From Spirochaetaceae bacterium (GTDB lineage Bacteria; Spirochaetota; Spirochaetia; Treponematales; Treponemataceae): DNA of 5,458 nt. The DNA lies in the NCBI GenBank assembly GCA_031285525.1, contig JAITWB010000036.1, forward strand, positions 1 through 5,458. Direction: 5' to 3'. Within the stretch, counting starts at the first letter, position 1. Every line of letters begins with the position of its first letter. A program made the translations under genes and the position numbers. This document shows, in pieces, positions 1 through 4,554 of this stretch. The notes under the pieces were generated by a model. That model had not been told where the DNA came from. It saw nothing but the letters and a program-made list of their open reading frames with translations, and made no database searches.

Positions 1-632
1 ACACCGTTCTCAGAATCCCTTTAGACCCCAAAAAAGGCGGCAAGGATAACGCCCAGGACTACTACACCAAATACAAAAAAGCCGTCTCAGGGCTTGCGGA
101 ACTGGAAGATGACATCGCCTCATCCCGGCGCACCCTCGAAACCCTGTCTGCCGAATTCGACGCCCTCAACAAGGAACAGAATCCGCTGGTGATCCGCAAG
201 ATCCTGCGAAAACAGAACACGCCTAAGCAACAAACCGAAAAAAAATACCCCGGTATCTCCTTCTCTGTAGATGACTGGCTCTTCCTCGTAGGCAGAACCG
301 CCGCAGAAAACGACGAACTCCTCCGCCGTCACGTCAAAGGCTTCGACATGTGGCTCCATGCCCGGGACTGGAGCGGCAGCTACGTATTCATCAAAAACCG
401 CCCCGGAAAAACCATCCCCCTGGAAATCCTCATCGACGCAGGAACCCTGGCGCTCTTCTACTCAAAGGGCAGAAAAGCCGGAAAGGGCGACCTCTACTAC
501 ACCCAGGTCAAACACCTCAGACGGGCGAAAAACGCCCCCAAAGGTACCGTCCTCCCGGCAAACGAAAAGAACCTCTTCGTCGAACTGGACGAAGACCGGC
601 TCAAACGGCTGGAGACACACCGAATAGAATAA
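1..632 (+). CDS. NFACT-family ribosome quality control protein (RqcH/Rqc2-like), C-terminal fragment
   Basis: The frame is open from base 3 to the TAA at 630-632, giving 209 residues of a longer protein whose start lies before the window. The fragment opens with IPLDPKKGGKDNAQDYYTKY, the conserved segment of NFACT proteins (formerly fibronectin-binding protein A) that leads into the coiled-coil arm, seen here as a charged helical stretch at about fragment residues 20-62. The NFACT-R (DUF814) domain follows from about residue 82 to the end, with its hallmarks GRTAAENDELL, DMWLHARD, GS(Y)VFIK and a closing APKGTVLP. The usual GSH is GSY here. Family members such as B. subtilis RqcH bind stalled 50S-peptidyl-tRNA complexes and recruit tRNA-Ala to add C-terminal alanine tails for degradation. 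The catalytic Asp-Arg of NFACT-N would lie upstream, so RqcH activity cannot be checked. The gene converges on the sigma-factor gene with a 21-bp gap and no visible hairpin terminator. Confidence 0.93.
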   Translation, partial: TVLRIPLDPKKGGKDNAQDYYTKYKKAVSGLAELEDDIASSRRTLETLSAEFDALNKEQNPLVIRKILRKQNTPKQQTEKKYPGISFSVDDWLFLVGRTAAENDELLRRHVKGFDMWLHARDWSGSYVFIKNRPGKTIPLEILIDAGTLALFYSKGRKAGKGDLYYTQVKHLRRAKNAPKGTVLPANEKNLFVELDEDRLKRLETHRIE

Positions 633-653
633 TCAGTATGTCTCTTTTCCGCA

Positions 654-1478
654 TCAAGCATAGCAAATATCCATATCGAACCGCAGATCCTTCAACCGCT
701 TGATTGCCCTGATTTCCATCTGCCGTATCGTCTCCGCAGAAAGTCCCATAATCTCGCTAATCTGCCGCAGGGTATAAGCTTTCTCCTCATGTCCGAGGTT
801 ATACCGATACCAGATCACCTGCCGCTCTGCAGAAGGCAGATGGTCCAGCAGTGAATGAACATACTGCCGCATCGAATCCTCAAGCACCGTATTATCGGGG
901 CTGTATGTCTCGTCCGGCACCACATCCGCAAGGGTCTGGGTTGCGGCAGGATCAATCTGGGCATCCATGCTCAGAACACTATCGGCTGATGCCAACAACT
1001 GAACGATCTCCCCTGAAGGTACCCCGGTAAAGGCGGAAAGCTCCTGCGCCGTCACACTCCGGGCAAGCTTCTGACTCAGGACGTTTTCGGCCTGCTTTAT
1101 CCTTTTAAGCAGCTCCTCCTTCCGGTGGGGAATACGGACAAGCCTTTTCTTATTGTTTAGCGCCCTGGTTATGGACTGGGATATCCACCAGCAAGCGTAG
1201 GTTGAAAAACGTGTATTGTGGGAGTAGTGAAACTTTCCTGCCGCTGTAAGCAGCCCCATATTTCCTTCCTGGATCACATCCATAATGGGAAAATCCGGGT
1301 TAACATATTTCGATCCAATACTCACCACGAGTCTCAGATTACACTGCACCAACCTCAGCTGCGCAGCGGAATCCCCTGCGTGACTTTTCTGGGAAAGTTC
1401 CAACTCCTGCTCTTTTGTCAAAAGCGGATACTTGCATATTTCCTCAATGTAAGTCTGGTACACGGTCTTATCGTTCAT
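654..1478 (-). CDS. Alternative sigma factor, sigma-70 family (RpoD/RpoS-like, no region 1.1)
   Basis: Encodes a 274-residue RNA polymerase sigma subunit. Region 1.2 is at about residues 5-37 (YQTYIEEICKYPLLTKEQE). Regions 2.1-2.4 are at about 40-105 (NLRLVVSIGSKY, DVIQEGNMGLL, FSTYACWWISQSITR), followed by a region 3 segment (RLVRIPHRKEEL onward). Region 4 is at about 205-268, with the helix-turn-helix YTLRQISEIMGLSAETIRQME. The -10-reading residues equivalent to E. coli sigma-70 Gln437 and Thr440 are kept (Q101, T104). In region 4.2 the Glu, Arg and Gln of the ERIRQ motif are kept, but the Arg equivalent to R584 is Ala (A248). Region 1.1 is absent, as in RpoS-type factors. The frame extends upstream to an ATG at 1517, but the ATG at 1478 is chosen because AGGAG lies 6 nt ahead of it, homology begins there, and the longer start overlaps the sigma-54 promoter. 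Probably a stress or lifestyle sigma factor; its regulon is not visible. Confidence 0.93.
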   Translation of the reverse strand: MNDKTVYQTYIEEICKYPLLTKEQELELSQKSHAGDSAAQLRLVQCNLRLVVSIGSKYVNPDFPIMDVIQEGNMGLLTAAGKFHYSHNTRFSTYACWWISQSITRALNNKKRLVRIPHRKEELLKRIKQAENVLSQKLARSVTAQELSAFTGVPSGEIVQLLASADSVLSMDAQIDPAATQTLADVVPDETYSPDNTVLEDSMRQYVHSLLDHLPSAERQVIWYRYNLGHEEKAYTLRQISEIMGLSAETIRQMEIRAIKRLKDLRFDMDICYA

Positions 1479-1484
1479 AGTAAT

Positions 1485-1489
1485 CTCCT
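1485..1489 (-). promoter_or_regulatory. Ribosome binding site that fixes the sigma-factor start
   Basis: On the minus strand AGGAG is followed by a 6-nt spacer (ATTACT) and ATG at 1478. The sigma-54 start site predicted at about 1490 places this motif at roughly +2, so the leader would be only about 12 nt and consist of little besides the Shine-Dalgarno sequence. The alternative in-frame ATG at 1517 would lie upstream of that transcript's 5' end. Confidence 0.8.
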
Positions 1490-1500
1490 GCCTATATATA

Positions 1501-1517
1501 AGCAAGAAACGTGCCAA
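1501..1517 (-). promoter_or_regulatory. Sigma-54 (RpoN) -24/-12 promoter of the sigma-factor gene
   Basis: The minus strand reads TTGGCACGTTTCTTGCT, which agrees at every specified position with the sigma-54 consensus YTGGCACGNNNNTTGCW. The invariant GG (1515-1514) and GC (1503-1502) are separated by exactly 10 nt, as required. The expected start site is about 12 nt after the GC, near 1490, in the correct orientation and directly before the Shine-Dalgarno sequence of the sigma gene. A sigma-70 reading is poor: pairing TTGGCA with the TATATA downstream leaves too short a spacer. Sigma-54 promoters need an AAA+ enhancer-binding protein, so the gene is inferred to be off until such an activator is switched on. 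No rpoN or activator gene lies in the window. Confidence 0.85.
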
Positions 1518-1627
1518 AATGAATAATTTATAATATTATTTTTCAACTTATTATAATGTAACGAATTGAATAGCAAGCTGAATAAAGCTCTTATTTCATG
1601 TTCCGTAAAACGTATGCTTTTTTATAC

Positions 1628-1658
1628 ATACAAAAAGAGACAGTGTATGATTTTGTAT
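1628..1658. repeat. Inverted repeat, candidate upstream activator site
   Basis: ATACAAAA (1628-1635) and TTTTGTAT (1651-1658) form a perfect 8-bp inverted repeat with a 15-nt spacer, so the arm centres are 23 bp apart, about two helical turns. The dyad centre is about 150 bp upstream of the predicted sigma-54 start, within the usual range for enhancer-binding protein sites. The word GTATG or its complement also occurs at 1612-1616, 1627-1631 and 1645-1649. Its role as an enhancer is inference. The region is AT-rich, so chance is possible, and the repeat overlaps a possible terminator of the aminomutase gene. Confidence 0.4.
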
Positions 1659-1663
1659 CTCTT
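1632..1663 (-). terminator. Possible weak intrinsic terminator of the aminomutase transcript
   Basis: About 24 nt after the aminomutase stop codon, the minus-strand transcript can pair AAGAGA (1663-1658) with TCTCTT (1640-1635) across a 17-nt loop, followed by a short U run. The stem is short and the loop long, so it is a poor terminator by usual standards. The same bases also form the alternative ATACAAAA/TTTTGTAT dyad. If it works, it separates the outer-membrane/aminomutase unit from the sigma gene. If not, read-through could supply a basal level of sigma-factor mRNA. Confidence 0.3.
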
Positions 1664-1686
1664 GGAAACGTAATCTGTTTTTCTGC

Positions 1687-2784
1687 TCAGAGCCGCTGCT
1701 CCTCAGCGGGATAAAACCACTCTCTGCCGTCATCACGCTTAAAGAACCATCCCTCAGGGGTTTCTCTCACAAAGCTCGTTTCTATTTCCAAAAGGTTGAA
1801 TTTTCCGCCGCCGTCGGGAAGATCCACCGCATATACAGGGGTCGAAAGCCCGGAAAGTTCCCCCCTGAGCTGTCGATACAGCGCCAGACCAGTACGGAGG
1901 GGCACCCGCAAGTGAGACGTGCCGGGAGCCATATCCCCCTGAAACAGATAACCCGGTTTAACTCCCAATGCTGTCAACCGGTTAAAAAGCCCCGCCAGAG
2001 CCGAAACGCTGTCGTTCACCCCTCGAAGCAGTACCGTCTGGGACTGCATGGGAATACCGCTGTCGCGAATACGGCAGAGCGCTTCCTCGGTCTCCGGCGC
2101 AAGCTCTGCGGAATGATTTATATGGGGAATTATCCAGAGAGGTCTACAGGAACGAAGTATTTCCAGCAATTCAGAGGTAAACCGGGAAGGCAAAAACAGG
2201 GGAGCCCGTGTACAGAGCCGAATAATGATGTCCGGCGAAGCCCTGCGTATATCCATGAGAAGGGATGCCAACTTTTCGTCCGATGCCGTCAGTGGATCAC
2301 CGCCGGACACGAGTATCTCCTGAATCTCGGGATGGGAAGACAGATAGGCACACACATAAGCCAGCTCATCAGAGCTGATAAACCCTTCCTCACGGGCGGT
2401 GTATACCCGCCTAAAGCAGTGGCGGCAATAACAGATACAGCTCCCGGTTGCAAGGAGAAGGCATCGGTTTTTATACTGATGCACCAGCCGGCTCGTAATC
2501 CGGTGGCGGTGCTCCCCTAAAGGATCATTCAACTCATGAGGCGAAACCTCAGCCTCCTTCGCTGACGGCAACAACTGGATCCGAAGGGCTTCATAGTCCT
2601 GAGGAGAAGAGACTTTCGTTTTTTCGAGCAATTCAACGATAAAAGGAGTAAGGGCTACAGGCAGGTTCCCTCCAGGAGAATGGCTTCCAAGGAAGCTGCT
2701 TCCTTGGAAGCCATTCTCACAGGAGTGACTTCTCTCGAAGTCATACCGTACCCGCAACCGCAGTTCACGCTGCCAGACATCCAT
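1687..2784 (-). CDS. KamA/EpmB-family lysine 2,3-aminomutase (radical SAM, PLP)
   Basis: A 365-residue radical-SAM enzyme. The [4Fe-4S] cluster motif CX3CX2C is C116-C120-C123 in SCICYCRHCFRR, with an additional Cys118 inside it. SGGDPL (160-165), HINH (221-224) and SQTVLLRGVND (248-258) are family motifs. The pyridoxal-phosphate lysine is K328 in DLPDGGGK. The family migrates the alpha-amino group of lysine to the beta position. Free-lysine KamA enzymes are near 416 residues, while EpmB, which makes beta-lysine for elongation factor P, is near 340, so the length and CRHCFRR favour the EpmB type. No epmA or efp is adjacent. Conserved sequence starts at about residue 40 (NLPVALTPF); the 39 residues before it are variable, and 23-36 are encoded by a 43-bp palindrome. 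The ATG at 2784 is used because a W-x3-L helix typical of the family N-terminus follows it; its ribosome site is weak (GGA about 14 nt away). It lies 17 bp after the barrel gene, probably cotranscribed with it. Confidence 0.92.
   Translation of the reverse strand: MDVWQRELRLRVRYDFERSHSCENGFQGSSFLGSHSPGGNLPVALTPFIVELLEKTKVSSPQDYEALRIQLLPSAKEAEVSPHELNDPLGEHRHRITSRLVHQYKNRCLLLATGSCICYCRHCFRRVYTAREEGFISSDELAYVCAYLSSHPEIQEILVSGGDPLTASDEKLASLLMDIRRASPDIIIRLCTRAPLFLPSRFTSELLEILRSCRPLWIIPHINHSAELAPETEEALCRIRDSGIPMQSQTVLLRGVNDSVSALAGLFNRLTALGVKPGYLFQGDMAPGTSHLRVPLRTGLALYRQLRGELSGLSTPVYAVDLPDGGGKFNLLEIETSFVRETPEGWFFKRDDGREWFYPAEEQRL
2676..2718. repeat. Perfect 43-bp palindrome inside the aminomutase coding region
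   Basis: The 21-nt arm at 2676-2696 (beginning GAGAATGGCTTCC, ending GGAAGC) is repeated exactly as its reverse complement at 2698-2718, around a single central T at 2697. It encodes residues 23-36 of the aminomutase, NGFQGSSFLGSHS and its flanking Glu, in the variable N-terminal stretch just before the conserved domain. The mRNA would fold into a very stable near-loopless hairpin starting 66 nt after the start codon. The length and perfection far exceed chance. It may be an in-frame inserted palindromic element, or a structure acting on translation or transcription. Confidence 0.95.
2726..2743. repeat. Second small hairpin beside the 43-bp palindrome
   Basis: TGACTTC (2726-2732) and GAAGTCA (2737-2743) are perfect 7-bp inverted arms with a TCTC tetraloop. 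They lie seven bases from the large palindrome, between it and the aminomutase start codon. Together the two structures fill most of codons 14-37, so the early part of this mRNA would be unusually structured. By itself a 7-bp hairpin could be chance; the adjacency is what makes it notable. Confidence 0.6.
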
Positions 2785-2801
2785 GTTTTTTCTGCAATTC
2801 C

Positions 2802-3761
2802 CTAGAAACGGTATGTATAACTCAGAGCAATACGGTCAAAATACCACTGCCGGGCTTCATATGTCCGATCCAGCACGGGAATGTCAGGAGAAGCATCTGC
2901 ATACCCCCGGCGGCTCCTGAAACGGAACTGAGCCATAAGGGACTGATTCTCGGTAAACTGAAAATTAAGTACCGGACTGATAGAAGCGATCATAAATTCG
3001 GGGTTCCATGACTTGTACAGTTCATTATAGGCAGCATTTCCATCGAAATACCCCTCAAATTCAGCTTGAACAGCAACCATCTGGAGGACGAGCGGCATCT
3101 GGTATCCCAAAACAACGGAAGAAAGATATTTCCATCCATTTGCCTTATCCTTCGTACCCTGCCATACCCAGGGATTCCCATTTTCTCCGCCCGAGGTTAT
3201 TCCCTCATAGAACGCCTTATAGGTGGCGAGCATCACCACATGGTTCCAGTCTCCGGGAAGAACCGCCGCCAGGTCAAACTGGAATATCCCTTCAAACCAT
3301 AACTCATAATGGAAACTGCTAAACGGGGCAGGGGAGATGTACTCTTTTGCCGCTTCATTATAGGCAGACAGCCCTTGAACGCCGAGAATATCCAGATCCC
3401 AGCCTGCGCCGATTCGGCCTCCGGCGTTAAATATCAAAAAGGCTATAGGTGAAAATGCCACAATAGCAGCAGGTGCGACAGAAACCGGGGTCAGTTCGAG
3501 CTGTGCGCTCACCGTCAGCGTATTTCCGCTTACCAGCGGATTATCGCTAAAAGGTACCGGCCAGATAAAGGAGAAATCACCCACCACACGGGCTTCCGCA
3601 CCGGAATAGGGACCCACAATACCGGCGAATCCGCCGCCTTGATCAATATCCGCTTCGGGATAAATCGCAGCATCTGCGGTAATGGATGCCGCCGTTTCTA
3701 CTCCGAACAAGGGCAGAGCAAGGGCACATATAATTGAAAAAAAGAAAACCTTTTTCATCAT
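2802..3761 (-). CDS. Putative outer-membrane beta-barrel protein, function unknown
   Basis: A 319-residue exported protein. Residues 1-20 form a signal peptide: basic MMKK, then a hydrophobic VFFFSIICALALPLFG, with likely cleavage between about residues 20 and 31. Cys12 sits inside the hydrophobic core without a lipobox, so a lipoprotein is unlikely. The mature part is rich in aromatic and glycine residues and shows alternating hydrophobic stretches broken by turn-like Gly/Asn/Asp segments. It ends in ALSYTYRF, a C-terminal Phe beta-signal used for Bam-dependent outer-membrane insertion. The length would suit roughly 12-14 strands, but the strand count is a guess. I do not recognise the specific family or substrate. 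The start is the first of two adjacent ATGs, 7 nt after a strong AGGAGG (3774-3769). It is the first gene of a likely two-gene unit with the aminomutase, read from the TTGACA promoter at 3808-3836. The two products have no obvious functional link. Confidence 0.8.
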   Translation of the reverse strand: MMKKVFFFSIICALALPLFGVETAASITADAAIYPEADIDQGGGFAGIVGPYSGAEARVVGDFSFIWPVPFSDNPLVSGNTLTVSAQLELTPVSVAPAAIVAFSPIAFLIFNAGGRIGAGWDLDILGVQGLSAYNEAAKEYISPAPFSSFHYELWFEGIFQFDLAAVLPGDWNHVVMLATYKAFYEGITSGGENGNPWVWQGTKDKANGWKYLSSVVLGYQMPLVLQMVAVQAEFEGYFDGNAAYNELYKSWNPEFMIASISPVLNFQFTENQSLMAQFRFRSRRGYADASPDIPVLDRTYEARQWYFDRIALSYTYRF

Positions 3762-3807
3762 GGATAGACCTCCTGGCTATAAATTTCTACTACTATAGGA
3801 CGTTTCC

Positions 3808-3836
3808 TTTTTACCCCGGATTGAGCAGGCTGTCAA
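3808..3836 (-). promoter_or_regulatory. Sigma-70-type promoter of the outer-membrane protein gene
   Basis: On the minus strand a perfect -35 TTGACA (3836-3831) is followed by a 17-bp spacer and TAAAAA (3813-3808), a 4-of-6 match to TATAAT. The start site would be near 3801, giving a leader of about 40 nt that carries AGGAGG. The -10 is weak; a TATAGT at 3798-3793 is closer to the gene but has no -35 at a suitable distance. Confidence 0.55.
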
Positions 3837-3858
3837 CAGGTACAAAATATGTTATCAT
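3830..3858 (+). promoter_or_regulatory. Possible promoter of the membrane protein/deacetylase operon
   Basis: CTGTCA (3830-3835) and TATCAT (3853-3858) are 17 bp apart, matching the sigma-70 boxes at 4 of 6 and 5 of 6 positions. The start site would fall at about 3864-3866, on the first base of the ATG at 3865, which predicts a leaderless mRNA and fits the lack of a clear Shine-Dalgarno sequence there. The -35 overlaps the opposite-strand TTGACA of the outer-membrane gene, so the two promoters would compete for polymerase. Both points are inference. Confidence 0.4.
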
Positions 3859-3864
3859 TATAGG

Positions 3865-4554
3865 ATGGACACAAAAGTCACAGGAGAAACAGCTCCTGAA
3901 GAAATCCCCCTGGCAGTGGTTACCGCAGTCGCCGGGCAGGGACTCAAAACAGTCGGATGTATTATCCTCATGGTTATACTCTTCCTGCTGCCGAACAGCG
4001 GCTTTATTATCGCCGGTATCGTAGACCTGATTCGCTCTGGATTCGGCATATACAACGGCCTCTTTGCTTTCCTCATCGCCGTACTGGGAGCCGGGATCTG
4101 CATACTCGCCGGATATCTCACCTATATATATCTGCTCATCAATACCATACAAAAAGTGTATTCCTTCCTTGAGCCCCAGTTTCGCGCCATCTGCGGCGGT
4201 ATAGCCTCGAAGATCACCGACGGAGCTTCCGGCACGGTCAAAAAAGGCTATGACTGGGCAGCAGATGCCGCCGGGAGCATCAGCGCTTCCTACACCAAAA
4301 AGATTCCCTTCCTTGTCCGCAAAGCCGTCCGGTTTATTCTGGAGCAAATACCCTTTGCCGACATCATCTACCACGTCTCCATCGATACCGGGACAGGGGA
4401 TGAACAGGCTCTGGGGAACTCCCTCTATACCCAGGTAGACGCCTATGTAACGGAAAAATTCTTTGAAGAGAACAATTCCCTCAAGTGGATATTCTGGCTA
4501 TTGCCGCTGAATATAGCGGTTCAGTATGTACTGCTCCGGTTTATCGCTCCATGA
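3865..4554 (+). CDS. Membrane protein of unknown function, about three transmembrane segments
   Basis: A 229-residue protein I cannot assign to a family. Hydrophobic segments lie at about residues 29-52 (TVGCIILMVILFLLP onward), 66-93 (LFAFLIAVLGAGICILAGYL onward) and 207-227 (WIFWLLPLNIAVQYVLL). The first 25 residues and the stretch from about 95 to 205 are hydrophilic or amphipathic. The latter includes a basic KKIPFLVRKAVRF segment and a DTGTGDEQALGNS loop, and may be a soluble or membrane-surface domain. There is no cleavable signal. The ATG at 3865 is the only reasonable start: no Shine-Dalgarno precedes it, and the internal AGGAG at 3882-3886 has no in-frame start codon after it. The stop overlaps the start of the deacetylase gene (ATGA, 4551-4554), so the two are probably translationally coupled and may act together. 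Its reality rests on the long frame, the coupling and the coherent membrane topology. Confidence 0.78.
   Translation: MDTKVTGETAPEEIPLAVVTAVAGQGLKTVGCIILMVILFLLPNSGFIIAGIVDLIRSGFGIYNGLFAFLIAVLGAGICILAGYLTYIYLLINTIQKVYSFLEPQFRAICGGIASKITDGASGTVKKGYDWAADAAGSISASYTKKIPFLVRKAVRFILEQIPFADIIYHVSIDTGTGDEQALGNSLYTQVDAYVTEKFFEENNSLKWIFWLLPLNIAVQYVLLRFIAP
3881..3898. repeat. Short inverted repeat just inside the membrane protein gene
   Basis: CAGGAG (3881-3886) and CTCCTG (3893-3898) are 6-bp inverted arms with a 6-nt loop, starting 17 nt into the coding sequence. In a leaderless or very short-leader mRNA such a hairpin near the 5' end could affect initiation or stability. It is short enough to be chance. 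Confidence 0.35.

Noticed and set aside
633..653. A shared bidirectional terminator between the convergent NFACT and sigma genes.
   Set aside because: The 21-bp gap contains no inverted repeat; any terminator must lie inside one of the coding ends or be factor-dependent.
1479..1517. Longer sigma-factor start at the ATG at 1517, adding MARFLLIYRQEIT.
   Set aside because: It overlaps the sigma-54 promoter, has no Shine-Dalgarno, and family homology starts at the ATG at 1478 behind a good AGGAG.
1550..1576. A sigma-70 promoter for the sigma gene with TATAAT at 1555-1550 on the minus strand.
   Set aside because: The -10 is perfect, but the best -35 (TTGCTA, 1576-1571) is weak with only a 15-bp spacer in very AT-rich DNA. 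It remains a possible basal promoter but is much less convincing than the -24/-12 element.
1912..2520. A 202-codon open frame on the plus strand opposite the aminomutase gene.
   Set aside because: It lies wholly within a clearly conserved radical-SAM gene on the other strand, and its product shows no recognisable motif or ribosome site.
2676..2743. The aminomutase palindromes as an insertion-sequence end or integron-type attachment site.
   Set aside because: No transposase, integrase, target duplication or second matching end is present, and the reading frame is intact across the element.
3811..4374. A 187-codon open frame on the minus strand opposite the membrane protein gene.
   Set aside because: Its composition is that of a reverse-strand shadow. 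It would run through the divergent promoter region, and the plus-strand frame has coherent membrane segments and a coupled downstream gene.
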